DNA of 64,000 nt from a virus. The translations under genes and the position numbers were made by a program. Below the pieces are notes generated by a model. The model worked only from the letters and a program-made list of their open reading frames with translations, had not been told where the DNA came from and made no database searches. Where the stretch lies: positions 1 to 64,000 of the IMG/VR virus record IMGVR_UViG_3300043448_000837; one strand, 5' to 3'. Shown piece by piece: positions 42,963-50,558 of this stretch. Numbering within the stretch: the stretch's first letter is position 1; every line of letters starts with the position of its first letter.

Positions 42963-43516
42963 CAGATTGGGCGAATCGTTGCTCTTAGTTGGTCAGTGTT
43001 GACGTCGATGACCTCAACGTTAAACGAGTATAGGCTCTCAGGGTCGCTAAGTAAGTGAAAACTCCCCTCAAAGCGGTCACCATCCCGAGAACGCAAGTAA
43101 AAGTTACCAGGCGTGGGTGGCGAGCAGAGTGCAATGTCGCCTGCGAATTCAGGGTTGGACTCTTCAATCGCCGTGACAAGCCTCTGGTAGATTGCAGAAG
43201 CCGCTGCCATCTCACTGTCGTTTGAAAACTGCGCTCTGAGTTCGCCTTCAATCGCTTCCAGACTTGCCGCGATCCCCGTGTCAAGAACAATCTCGAAAGT
43301 TTCGCCTTCGCCCCGAGTCAGGAAACAAACTTCCTCCGAGTCAAAGTTGCATTCTTCCGGGTTATCAAATGCTTGGAAGCCATGCTCCAGAAGCTCGTAA
43401 AAGGTCTCTTTGATTGTTTCAGCGTCAGGGCCACCCAAGTAGTTGGCGATGGCGTGAAAAATACGAGGGTTGGCGAGCAAACGCGCCACCGGGTAAATCA
43501 GCTGTTGTTCGTCCAT
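42962..43516 (-). CDS. Hypothetical acidic protein (184 aa)
   Basis: An acidic, helical N-terminus (IFHAIANYLGGPDAETIKE) followed by a beta-rich C-terminus (FYLRSRDGDRFEGSFHLL). Possibly a structural or assembly protein because a GGGTAAAA motif lies in the leader, 58 bp upstream. Family not recognised. Confidence 0.65.
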   Translation of the reverse strand: MDEQQLIYPVARLLANPRIFHAIANYLGGPDAETIKETFYELLEHGFQAFDNPEECNFDSEEVCFLTRGEGETFEIVLDTGIAASLEAIEGELRAQFSNDSEMAAASAIYQRLVTAIEESNPEFAGDIALCSPPTPGNFYLRSRDGDRFEGSFHLLSDPESLYSFNVEVIDVNTDQLRATIRPI

Positions 43517-43574
43517 TACAGTGCTCCGCCGAAGCAGTATAACGATCTCGTCGTTTGGTAATCGTTTAACATGG

Positions 43575-43582
43575 TTTTACCC
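43575..43582 (-). promoter_or_regulatory. GGGTAAAA motif (putative late promoter)
   Basis: Minus-strand GGGTAAAA, 58 bp before the ATG at 43516, just after the topoisomerase stop. A TTATACT box lies between motif and gene. Confidence 0.5.
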
Positions 43583-43587
43583 GGCGC

Positions 43588-45582
43588 TCACAGTTGAACT
43601 TCTTCAAGGTTGGCCACCTTGATTCCTTTCGCCCCAGGGCGACCTTGCTTCACAGTGCTGAGGCTAAGCTCCACCTTCCTCTTGCGTATCGAAACCCAAG
43701 GAACAGAGTAAGAGCCTTCACCAAGGTACACAAACTCAGCCTCGGCGGGTAGCCAGAGTTTGCCTTTGCTGGTTGCTTTGCAGAGGTCTTCGCCACTCAG
43801 CACCAAAGCCTTGAGTTGACCCTCGAGTTTGAAGACACACAGGTACTTCCGCTGAGAAACTTCGGCTTCGCGTTTCGCGAGAGCCACAGGGCCATAGCCC
43901 GTGGAGATTGGACCTTTGAAAGTTGCCCCAACCTTCTTCAAGAAGCCATCCTGGGTCATTAAAACCACTTTTTCCTTCGCGTCGACGACCATAGCACCCC
44001 TTGGCCCCTTGGCCTGTTCAACCATGCCTTTTTTCAAATCAATCTTGAGAAACCGGGGCTTGGGCGGGGCTGGGGGCCTCTTCTCCCCGGTCCTCGGGCT
44101 GACGGCCAGGCTTCCGGCCGGAGGCTCCACCAGGGCGCTCCTGCGGGCCTCTCCGTGGCGTTTGGCGAGCTCAGTGATCTGTGTGTACACCCACTTATGG
44201 CGCACCTCTTTGTTCTTTACCAGCTCGTCTAGAGTTTTCAGGCGTTCCTCAAGGGTTTCCTTCTCGGCTTCCAGTTCAGCCTGGTCAAGACCAGTAAGTT
44301 GACGAAGGCGCATTTCAAGGATTGCTTCGGCTTGGTCTCGTGTGAACTTGAATGGGCGGTCTACAAGGGCAACGAGTGCCTCTTTCTTTGAGGCTGACTC
44401 CTTAATCTTCTTGATGATTGCGTCAATCTTGTCGATGGCCTTGATGAAGCCCATCACGATCTCAAGGCGCTGCTCGGTGAGGTCTAGCTCCTGGGAGAAC
44501 TTTCGCTCCAGGCGAGCCATTCGCCACGAGAACCATTTCTGACAAATTTCAACTGGGCTGAGCTCAACGGGTCGCGTACCGTCAATAACCAGCGTTTTTG
44601 CTGAATAGCGAGTGTCGAGATCGGTGTATGCGTAGAGTTGCTCAACCAGCTGCTCAGTTCCGACATTGGGCTTCGCAACAATCGTGACACGATCTCCGGA
44701 GAGATCAGATTCGTCGATAACTTCTGCGATTCCATCGAGTTTTCCTTTCTCTAGAGCGTCACGAACTTGTTCACCGAGTTTCTCAGGGTTGACCCCAGGC
44801 GGGAAATTCGTGAATGTAAGTGTGCCACGATCTTTTGCCTTGCCACTTCGTTTCTGTACGCCTGACTCGTACTTAGCGCGGCAGCGAATGTTGCCAGAGC
44901 CTGTTTCCTTGTACCTCTTGAGTTCTTCGTCATTAACAATGTCGCAGCCAGTTGGAAAGTCAGGAATTAGGAGTTCGCGTGCTTTCGCCTCCTTCGGGGC
45001 TTTGAACTCGCACGCAAGTTTGGTGGCCTCTACAACTGCCCGCAGAGAATGGGGTGCCAGCTTCGTTGCGAATCCTACGGCAATACCTGTGTCGCCATTC
45101 AGCAACACCGAAGGGATCGCAGTGTTAAACCGTTCTGCCTCTTGGCGAGATCCGTCGTAGTTCGGCCTCGTCTCCCAGGTGGCTTTGTCCTGCAGAAGCA
45201 GTTCAACAGCGGAGGGTCGAAGTTTACACTCGGTGTAGCGAGCGGCTGCAGGACCGTCAACGGTGCTACCGAAGTTTCCGTGACCGTCAACCCACGGAAC
45301 GTTGTTGTTCCAGGTTGTGGCCATGTTGACCAGAGTGCCGTAGCAATCGCCGTGCGGGTGGTAGTAACCCATCGCAAGGCCAGTTACGCGGGCGCACTTC
45401 ACATAGCGTTTGTCTGGCATCAACCCTTCCTCGAACATCGTCTGAAGGACGCGACGCTGGGCAGGTTTCAAACCGTCATACATGTCTGGGATGGCTCGCC
45501 CAAGTAGGACGGCCATCGAGTAAGCCATGTAATCCTCCTTCATCTGGGAGGTTAGATTGGTCGTTGTTAGGTTTTCTGTCAT
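43588..45582 (-). CDS. Type II DNA topoisomerase subunit A (GyrA/ParC-like)
   Basis: A 664-residue DNA-cleavage subunit. It shows LGRAIPDMYDGLKPAQRRVL (residues 27-46), YYHPHGDCYGTLVNMA (73-88) and the catalytic tyrosine in AAARYTECKL (Tyr116). A long coiled-coil segment (about 370-470) precedes a reduced C-terminal beta domain; host GyrA is over 800 residues, so the pinwheel is shortened. It should pair with a GyrB-like ATPase subunit, which is not in this window. Last gene of the unit starting at 46723; ATGA overlap with the upstream gene. Confidence 0.93.
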   Translation of the reverse strand: MTENLTTTNLTSQMKEDYMAYSMAVLLGRAIPDMYDGLKPAQRRVLQTMFEEGLMPDKRYVKCARVTGLAMGYYHPHGDCYGTLVNMATTWNNNVPWVDGHGNFGSTVDGPAAARYTECKLRPSAVELLLQDKATWETRPNYDGSRQEAERFNTAIPSVLLNGDTGIAVGFATKLAPHSLRAVVEATKLACEFKAPKEAKARELLIPDFPTGCDIVNDEELKRYKETGSGNIRCRAKYESGVQKRSGKAKDRGTLTFTNFPPGVNPEKLGEQVRDALEKGKLDGIAEVIDESDLSGDRVTIVAKPNVGTEQLVEQLYAYTDLDTRYSAKTLVIDGTRPVELSPVEICQKWFSWRMARLERKFSQELDLTEQRLEIVMGFIKAIDKIDAIIKKIKESASKKEALVALVDRPFKFTRDQAEAILEMRLRQLTGLDQAELEAEKETLEERLKTLDELVKNKEVRHKWVYTQITELAKRHGEARRSALVEPPAGSLAVSPRTGEKRPPAPPKPRFLKIDLKKGMVEQAKGPRGAMVVDAKEKVVLMTQDGFLKKVGATFKGPISTGYGPVALAKREAEVSQRKYLCVFKLEGQLKALVLSGEDLCKATSKGKLWLPAEAEFVYLGEGSYSVPWVSIRKRKVELSLSTVKQGRPGAKGIKVANLEEVQL

Positions 45583-46040
45583 GCTACTTTCTTAACGTAC
45601 TTGGTCCAGCGGCCAAACTTGGGACCCCTCTTGCAGTCTGTGATTGTGATGTACCGTTGGTGCTTGTGCTCCTTGAACGGAATGTGAGCCTCAAAGGTTT
45701 CCCCGGTGCTAGGGCGAGTGAAGATTGCCCTAACGTCCCCTGTGCAGTTAGTCACCTTGATCCGCCAACCGTACGCGGTGTACTGACCGTTGACAGGTCC
45801 GTAAGAGGCTGTGATCTTGCAGTTAGATCCGTCGGCAAGATCCCGGCCAGCTACGCTGTCCAATGGAATTCCGTGGCGAACGGAGGACAAAACCTCGTAC
45901 AACCGGGAAACGTCGAGGCACCCCGTTTTAATCAGATGCTCGAGAAGGTCGGGGCTATCATCCATCAGGGACGAGTACTCTGTGAGCAGCCTCCTGCAAA
46001 GAGGCTCGTGAAGCTCGGCAGCGCGGTCAGTTGTGGCCAT
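45579..46040 (-). CDS. Hypothetical protein (153 aa)
   Basis: The N-terminal half is helical (PLCRRLLTEYSSLMDDSPDLL), the C-terminal half beta-rich and basic (RYITITDCKRGPKFGRWTKYVKK), which could bind nucleic acid. The start lies inside the preceding gene and the stop overlaps the topoisomerase start. Family not recognised. Confidence 0.7.
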   Translation of the reverse strand: MATTDRAAELHEPLCRRLLTEYSSLMDDSPDLLEHLIKTGCLDVSRLYEVLSSVRHGIPLDSVAGRDLADGSNCKITASYGPVNGQYTAYGWRIKVTNCTGDVRAIFTRPSTGETFEAHIPFKEHKHQRYITITDCKRGPKFGRWTKYVKKVA

Positions 46041-46305
46041 CGTTTGAAGGAAGGTTTTGAATTCGCTCGATCAAGGTGTCTACAGCGTCCACTGTGCAAA
46101 ACCGAATCACATCGTTGGTGATCTCAGTTTCGTACGTCAGGTGCGCGTGCTTGCCCTCATTATGGCTCAGGACGGCCACTTCGTAAAGCGCATCCTCGCC
46201 GACTTCGTATTCCGGGATAACAGAGATTCCGTAACCGTTGTCAAACAGCTCCCTATGCTGGAACCCAGCGGGATGGGGGAAGAGTTTAAGATCTTCGAGC
46301 TTCAT
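46027..46305 (-). CDS. Conserved phage hypothetical protein (92 aa)
   Basis: The pattern FPHPAGFQHRELFDNGYGISVI ... YEVAVL ... YETEITNDVIRFCT is one I recognise from many phage genomes as an uncharacterised small protein. Translationally coupled on both sides. Confidence 0.75.
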   Translation of the reverse strand: MKLEDLKLFPHPAGFQHRELFDNGYGISVIPEYEVGEDALYEVAVLSHNEGKHAHLTYETEITNDVIRFCTVDAVDTLIERIQNLPSNDGHN

Positions 46306-46511
46306 TCTTCAAACAGCTGTGCGTATTCCTCTTGAGTGGACATGTCCTCGATCTCACCGATTAGTTCCTCGTCGGTGTAACTCCCGATGTAATTCAGTTG
46401 GGTATCGACGAAGAATCGCTCAAGGTCGCGAGTGGTCATTCCGTCAAGATAACGCTCAACAAGCCATTCCACAAGATAGGAACGTTTTTCAGGGGTCAAA
46501 ATAGTCATCAT
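46302..46511 (-). CDS. Small acidic helical protein (69 aa)
   Basis: Starts MMTILTPEKRSYLVEWLVER and ends with an acidic helix (EEYAQLFEE). Two adjacent ATGs are possible starts. Function unknown; member of the unit from 46723. Confidence 0.7.
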   Translation of the reverse strand: MMTILTPEKRSYLVEWLVERYLDGMTTRDLERFFVDTQLNYIGSYTDEELIGEIEDMSTQEEYAQLFEE

Positions 46512-46525
46512 TAGTAGTAGCGGGA

Positions 46526-46723
46526 TCAGGCCAGAACGGTTTCGATAACGTTCTCAGAGATGCCGAAGTATTCGCAGATAGCAACGCGACGATTGGTTTC
46601 AGCGGAAACCTCGAAGGCAATATCGCGAACTTCGTCGAGGTTAATATATTCTTCACCGTCAACAAGGCAACCGTTGTCGCTAAACATCAGAGCGTAGGTA
46701 AGCATGGGGGTCGTTTGATTCAC
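46526..46723 (-). CDS. Small protein (65 aa) with leaderless GTG start
   Basis: The GTG at 46723 lies 7 bp after a TATAGT -10 box, so translation probably starts at the mRNA 5' end; an internal ATG (46705) has no ribosome site. The protein is acidic and may have an alpha/beta fold (INLDEVRDIAFEVSAETNRRVAI). It heads the unit ending with the topoisomerase. Confidence 0.7.
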   Translation of the reverse strand: MNQTTPMLTYALMFSDNGCLVDGEEYINLDEVRDIAFEVSAETNRRVAICEYFGISENVIETVLA

Positions 46724-46797
46724 TGTAATTACTATAGCGCGTTTTGCCCGTTCTGTAAAGGGTGCAAACCGCCCTGGCAGGTACGGTTAACCGCCCT
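46724..46797 (-). promoter_or_regulatory. Hairpin-promoter module 1
   Basis: Minus-strand order: GGCGGTTAACCGTACC hairpin region, GGGCGGTTTGC, TTTACA (-35, 46754-46759), 17-bp spacer, TATAGT (-10, 46731-46736), then GTG start 7 bp on. The TTTGC...GCAAA arms flank the -35 box. Confidence 0.85.
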
Positions 46798-47129
46798 CAG
46801 GCACTCTTGAGAACCAGGCGGTCGGCACTGGAGCCGACGCGAAAGGTGCCATTCCAGAGATAAGCACCCCAGAAGTAGGGGTCCTTGTCGGAAACATTCT
46901 GGAACTCGGCGGTAATCGAGCCGTACTGCTTTTGACGATCAACCTCAAACTCCAAGTCACGCAGGTTGCGAACGCCGAAGAACTCTTTCAGGTCTTGCAG
47001 TTTGCTGAAGTACAGATCGCCGACTTTGAACCCAACGAAACGGTTGGCATCGGTCAAGTCCGCACCTTTGCGAACGTATCCGGCTTTGATGACTTGGCCA
47101 GCGACAAGGTTGGAAACGGTTTTCTTCAT
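46797..47129 (-). CDS. Hypothetical protein (110 aa), leaderless
   Basis: The ATG lies six bases after the -10 box of module 2, so the mRNA should be leaderless. A beta-rich, basic small protein (KKTVSNLVAGQVIKAGYVRK). It is a single-gene unit bounded by modules on both sides. Family not recognised. Confidence 0.75.
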   Translation of the reverse strand: MKKTVSNLVAGQVIKAGYVRKGADLTDANRFVGFKVGDLYFSKLQDLKEFFGVRNLRDLEFEVDRQKQYGSITAEFQNVSDKDPYFWGAYLWNGTFRVGSSADRLVLKSA

Positions 47130-47205
47130 GTAATTACTATAGCGCCTTTTGCCCGTTTTCGAAAGGGGGCAAACCGCCCTCCGAGGTACGGGAAACCGTA
47201 CCTAC
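47130..47205 (-). promoter_or_regulatory. Hairpin-promoter module 2
   Basis: Perfect 8-bp hairpin AGGTACGG-TTTC-CCGTACCT (47184-47203, containing the stop of the upstream gene), GGGCGGTTTGCCC, TTTCGA (-35, 47159-47164), 17-bp spacer, TATAGT (-10, 47136-47141), ATG six bases on. Confidence 0.85.
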
Positions 47206-47450
47206 TCGGATATTGAAGCGGGGCGGCCCCAGCGGGCGAGCCGCAGGATGCCAGCGTCTCCATCGCCTGCACAGTGCTCAGACCAAAAAGCGATGATTTC
47301 CATTTCCGTCGGCCCCTGCGGCTCGGGCTGGGCCAGAGCGGCGTTGGCTTTAGCTACCAGCGCAGTTTCGTACCCTTCGTACAGGCTGGTGTGCCTGTGA
47401 AGTTCTTGGGTTAGCTCAGCGCACAGCGCACGGAAATTGGGTTCAGTCAT
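47202..47450 (-). CDS. ALAQPEPQGP / RWGRPA family protein, copy A
   Basis: 82 residues: MTEPNFRALCAELTQEL, ...ANAALAQPEPQGPTEMEI, ...LARWGRPA. A paralogue of the gene directly upstream, with which it shares identical DNA blocks. Has GGAG 9 bases before the ATG. I associate this family with cyanophages; function unknown. Confidence 0.75.
   Translation of the reverse strand: MTEPNFRALCAELTQELHRHTSLYEGYETALVAKANAALAQPEPQGPTEMEIIAFWSEHCAGDGDAGILRLARWGRPASISE
47218..47240 (-). repeat. 23-bp identical block, copy 1 (RWGRPA codons)
   Basis: Identical to 47469-47491; encodes the LARWGRP segment in both tandem paralogues. Confidence 0.85.
47311..47344 (-). repeat. 34-bp near-identical block, copy 1 (ALAQPEPQGP codons)
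   Basis: Matches 47601-47634 with one mismatch. The flanking gene sequence is much less similar, so the blocks are conserved islands. Confidence 0.85.
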
Positions 47451-47752
47451 TGTTGTTCTCCAGTAGTGGCGGGGCGGCCCCAGCGGGCGAGAACGGCGCG
47501 GGCAAAGTCCAACTCTTGTCTGAACTCTTCGGCAAGGAAACCATGGTAACAGGATGTTTCCACTCCGTACAAGCTCATTAGCTCTTCATCTGTTGGCATA
47601 GGCCCCTGCGGCTCGGGCTGGGCCAGGGCGGCGTCAACACGAACAGCAAGCGGTGACTGTTTGATGCGCTCGACTGGAATGCCGGAGTCGATGGCATCCA
47701 TCAGCTCTTGGCACAGCGCACGGAAGTCAGTTTTGGTTTCGTTCGTTTTCAT
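47447..47752 (-). CDS. ALAQPEPQGP / RWGRPA family protein, copy B, leaderless
   Basis: 101 residues: FRALCQELMDAIDSG, ...DAALAQPEPQGPMPTDEEL, ...VLARWGRPA. Paralogue of copy A. The ATG is six bases after the TATGAT -10 box of module 3, so leaderless. Its stop overlaps the copy A start (ATGA). Confidence 0.75.
   Translation of the reverse strand: MKTNETKTDFRALCQELMDAIDSGIPVERIKQSPLAVRVDAALAQPEPQGPMPTDEELMSLYGVETSCYHGFLAEEFRQELDFARAVLARWGRPATTGEQQ
47469..47491 (-). repeat. 23-bp identical block, copy 2
   Basis: Identical to 47218-47240. Confidence 0.85.
47601..47634 (-). repeat. 34-bp near-identical block, copy 2
   Basis: Matches 47311-47344 with one mismatch. Confidence 0.85.
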
Positions 47753-47826
47753 GTTTTAATCATAGCTCATTTTCGCCCCAGCGAAAAGGGGGCAAACCGC
47801 CCTCCGAGGTACGGTTTCCCGTACCT
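47753..47826 (-). promoter_or_regulatory. Hairpin-promoter module 3
   Basis: Perfect hairpin AGGTACGG-GAAA-CCGTACCT (47807-47826), GGGCGGTTTGCCC, TTTTCG (-35, 47782-47787), 17-bp spacer, TATGAT (-10, 47759-47764), ATG six bases on. The loop differs from module 2, showing a conserved stem with changed loop. Confidence 0.85.
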
Positions 47827-47838
47827 GCTTGGACTTTA

Positions 47839-48318
47839 CTACGTGAAAAGATATTCTTTCCACTCGGGAACAATGCTGCTGTTCAACGTTAGAAGAAAAC
47901 GACTGAACGGCGCGTGGGGTCTTCTGTTCAAAGGAACTCCCCACTCTTCTGGCGTTCTGTTGTCCTTTACGTTGTTGCAGGTGTAGCAGCACGCTACCAT
48001 GTTCTCCCAAGTATCTCCGCCTCCCCGCGACTGCGGCAAAACGTGGTCAATCGTAAGGTCACGATCAGAACCGCAATACTGACAAGTGAAACCGTCACGT
48101 TTTAGAATGAGGCTACGAGAAGGTTTCTTTGCGTTGATGCGCCGAATCGGAAGCCGCACGTATGTGAGCAAACGAATGACTTGCTCGGACAGAATCTGTG
48201 CTTTTTTCTTCAGCACGAGCACAATGGCACGTCGCCAGGAGCAGACGTTGAGAGGCTCATAGCTGGCGTTAAGTACGAGAATACTTCTGTCGATGGCTAG
48301 AGTAGTAGGCGATGACAT
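47839..48318 (-). CDS. HNH endonuclease family protein
   Basis: 159 residues. The N-terminal domain (ILVLNASYEPLNVCSWRRAIVLVLKKKAQIL) and the C-terminal HNH (CQYCGSDRDLTIDHVLPQSRGGGDTWENMVACCYTCN) with two CxxC metal pairs form the arrangement of a bacterial HNH family common in cyanobacteria. It is probably a non-homing nuclease acquired from a host. It follows the 157-residue gene in the same unit. Confidence 0.88.
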   Translation of the reverse strand: MSSPTTLAIDRSILVLNASYEPLNVCSWRRAIVLVLKKKAQILSEQVIRLLTYVRLPIRRINAKKPSRSLILKRDGFTCQYCGSDRDLTIDHVLPQSRGGGDTWENMVACCYTCNNVKDNRTPEEWGVPLNRRPHAPFSRFLLTLNSSIVPEWKEYLFT

Positions 48319-48321
48319 AGT

Positions 48322-48795
48322 TTAACAATCCCCGGTGTAGCAGCCGTCGTAAGGGTCGAAGCCTTGCTCAAGATCCAAGTCCCCTTCCTCCTCGTAGCTA
48401 GGATCCGTATCAATTATAACGTGACCCAGGTAAATCATGCCGTTCTCGTAGCTGCACTCGAACTCCTGAAGTTCTGCGGAGAACTCCAGTATGTGACCCA
48501 GGCCCCTTTCTACGACTTCAGAAAAGTCGGGGTCGCGAATATCGTCGACGCGAATCGCACCAATGGTGCCGGAATCCACCGAGTACTCATTTCCATACGA
48601 ATCCTCGTAGACACCGTCGCCGTAGGCGGTGCCAAACATGAAGAACTTACGACCGTCGGCCAGAATAAACTCGTGCGAGGAGTTGTCGAAAGGAACTAGG
48701 CTGCATACTTCGTCCCATGCGTCGTGCATCACGTAGCACAGATCGCCAATATAGTAACGGACGGGAAGAGAGTTGCTCATTTCGGTTTCGTTCAT
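48322..48795 (-). CDS. Conserved phage hypothetical protein (157 aa), leaderless
   Basis: The pattern YYIGDLCYVMHDAWDEVC ... ADGRKFFMFGTAYGDGVYED ... VDSGTIGAI is a recognisable but uncharacterised phage protein family; acidic C-terminus. ATG six bases after a TATAAT box (module 4). Confidence 0.8.
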   Translation of the reverse strand: MNETEMSNSLPVRYYIGDLCYVMHDAWDEVCSLVPFDNSSHEFILADGRKFFMFGTAYGDGVYEDSYGNEYSVDSGTIGAIRVDDIRDPDFSEVVERGLGHILEFSAELQEFECSYENGMIYLGHVIIDTDPSYEEEGDLDLEQGFDPYDGCYTGDC

Positions 48796-48861
48796 GTAAG
48801 TATTATAGGTCAGCTTGGGAGCCAGCGGTCAGAAAGGTAGGCGGTTTGAGAACCGGCCTAC
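48796..48861 (-). promoter_or_regulatory. Hairpin-promoter module 4
   Basis: Hairpin GTAGGCCGGTT-CTCA-AACCGCCTAC (48836-48861) followed by CTTTCTGACC, a possible -35 (CTGACC, 19-bp spacer), TATAAT (48802-48807), ATG six bases on. Sequence differs from the other modules but the layout is the same. Confidence 0.75.
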
Positions 48862-49049
48862 TCGGCTTCCTGCCAGGCGTTGATGGCGTCTCGGGCGATC
48901 TCGTCGTCGGTCATCTGGGCAGCGTCATAAGGCTGGTCGAGGATGTAGCGGACCTCGGCCTCAGCCGCGTAGCGGCAGTCCCAGCCGGCACCGTGCTCGG
49001 CCCAGGCGTCGACAATAGCCATGATCAGTTCGAATCGGTTCATTTCCAT
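48858..49049 (-). CDS. Small acidic protein (63 aa), leaderless
   Basis: Starts MEMNRFELIMAIVDAWAEHG at the ATG at 49049, six bases after TATGCT. A longer frame from 49067 would begin before the predicted transcript start. Acidic helical protein; function unknown. Confidence 0.7.
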   Translation of the reverse strand: MEMNRFELIMAIVDAWAEHGAGWDCRYAAEAEVRYILDQPYDAAQMTDDEIARDAINAWQEAE

Positions 49050-49127
49050 GCTATAAGCATAGCTCATTTTGCCAGTTCTGCAAAGGGGGTAAACCGTCCT
49101 CCCAGGTACGGTTAACCGCCCTGCGCC
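49050..49127 (-). promoter_or_regulatory. Hairpin-promoter module 5
   Basis: GGCGGTTAACCGTACCT hairpin region, GGACGGTTTACCC, TTTGCA (-35, 49079-49084), 17-bp spacer, TATGCT (-10, 49056-49061), ATG six bases on. Confidence 0.8.
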
Positions 49128-49858
49128 TCAGCGAGTAGGCGAGTCAGCAGGCGGTCTACCTCCGGCCACTGGGCGCTGGGCCGGTACTTGCGCAGGCGGA
49201 CCACGTGCGACATCTCAGCTGCCAGGGCCTGGGTCCACAAGGGTTCCCCCAGCCTTTGGCGAAGGTGGGCGCACAGAGGCGCAGGGTCGCCACCTGGGTG
49301 TGAGTTGAACAACCGGTGGTAATCGCTGTGCACAGACTGAAGTAATTTACCCAAGTCGAGCACGTAAGACTGGAACAAATTTTGCTTGAAGTTAGGGTCG
49401 ATCAGAACGATGCCCCCGTTATTTTCTACAATGATGTTTTCAAGCGTCAGATCTCCGTGTGAGAACGAGGATGGTAGTGGCTCAATTTCGTCGAGGATTT
49501 CGAAAGTTCGACGAACTATATCACTGTCCGCCAGAGCGACGTGCTCTGAGTGAAGACGATCTTTGTAAGAAACCCAGTCTGCATTTCGCGTTGCTGGGAC
49601 CGTTGACCACAGAAGAATCTGGTCTACCAACGTGTCAATCAGGCGAGTCGATTCAATCTGCGTGCCGCAAACTCCTTCGACAAACTCAATATCGTACTCG
49701 GAACTGGACACGCAAATGGTTTGAGGAAGTCGAATCCCTGGTGTCAAAGTGTACCGCGAGGCAGTACGAAACCAGTCGCACTGCTCAGCGGCATCCTTAC
49801 ACTTCTTTCGTATGAAATCCCCGGAGAAATCCAGGGTCGCACCACTACTTCCCTTCAC
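49112..49858 (-). CDS. Aminoglycoside phosphotransferase-like kinase (modification cassette)
   Basis: 248 residues from the GTG at 49858, which has GGGAG 7 bases upstream; the frame could also start at TTG 49864. The APH/choline-kinase fold is seen in GSSGATL (nucleotide loop), SFSHGDLTLENIIV (catalytic loop with Asp and Asn) and IVLIDPNF (metal-binding Asp). It should transfer a phosphate from ATP to a hydroxyl of a small molecule or sugar. It overlaps the nucleotidyltransferase gene and belongs to the unit HAD-NTP transferase-kinase, next to the TET and glycosyltransferase genes. Substrate unknown. Confidence 0.85.
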   Translation of the reverse strand: MKGSSGATLDFSGDFIRKKCKDAAEQCDWFRTASRYTLTPGIRLPQTICVSSSEYDIEFVEGVCGTQIESTRLIDTLVDQILLWSTVPATRNADWVSYKDRLHSEHVALADSDIVRRTFEILDEIEPLPSSFSHGDLTLENIIVENNGGIVLIDPNFKQNLFQSYVLDLGKLLQSVHSDYHRLFNSHPGGDPAPLCAHLRQRLGEPLWTQALAAEMSHVVRLRKYRPSAQWPEVDRLLTRLLAEAQGG

Positions 49859-50558
49859 GAACAAGCTCCCGAATCCGAGCGCAATCGGCCTCGTAAGTTA
49901 GATCGCCCCAAGTTACACCCAGGGAAGAAAGCGAGATTGCCTCCCGAGTCTTGGCCATGTTGATCATATCGGTGATTTCAACCTCGCCACGATCACTCTT
50001 ACGCAGCTCACCAATCGTGTTCAAGTAACCAGCTGGAAAACGCGCGAAGCCGCAGAAGTAACGACCTTCCAGTTGGCCATGAGGTTTTTCAACTACGTAA
50101 TCTTCAATCACGGTAGCCAGCTGCAGGTTTCGCGGACTCAGTGATTTGTGCAGGAAGGTGAAATAAACTGAATTGTCAAGATCTGAACTCAGCAGAACTC
50201 GTTCTGCAATTGGCATTACCCCTTGATAGTAGTTGTCCCCAAACAATACGGTAAACGGTCCGTCAATCACACCGGCCCACGTTGTAATGGCAGCGCCAGG
50301 ACCATAGGTGTCTTCACTCTGGAAGCGCACGATCGGATCACAAATCTTTGATACTTCGTCAAGAACCGGGTGGTAGATCCGTGTCCCGTCCGTTTTCACT
50401 GCCGACCTTGAAAGTGTCAGGTAAATGTTCTCGGCTCCGTTATCCAGAGCGAACAGTGCCGCCAAGTAGGGAAGCGACATGCCATCAAACTTCTCCTCAA
50501 GTTTATTTCGGCCGAACCGAGTGCTACGACCGGCAGCAAGAATGAGTGCGTTCTTCAT
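49845..50558 (-). CDS. Sugar-phosphate/polyol-phosphate nucleotidyltransferase (modification cassette)
   Basis: 237 residues, NTP_transferase family. N-terminal LAAGRSTRFGRNKL is the nucleotide-binding signature; GPGAAITTWAGV and FGDNYYQGV supply the metal/substrate sites. The family joins a sugar-1-phosphate, or phosphocholine-like compound, to an NTP to give an activated donor. Coupled to the HAD phosphatase (ATGA) upstream and the kinase downstream. Which NTP and substrate are used cannot be told from sequence. Confidence 0.87.
   Translation of the reverse strand: MKNALILAAGRSTRFGRNKLEEKFDGMSLPYLAALFALDNGAENIYLTLSRSAVKTDGTRIYHPVLDEVSKICDPIVRFQSEDTYGPGAAITTWAGVIDGPFTVLFGDNYYQGVMPIAERVLLSSDLDNSVYFTFLHKSLSPRNLQLATVIEDYVVEKPHGQLEGRYFCGFARFPAGYLNTIGELRKSDRGEVEITDMINMAKTREAISLSSLGVTWGDLTYEADCARIRELVREGK

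Noticed and set aside
47839-48318. HNH gene as a homing endonuclease
   Set aside because: It has the two-domain layout of a free-standing bacterial HNH family and sits within a promoter unit with no sign of target-gene interruption.
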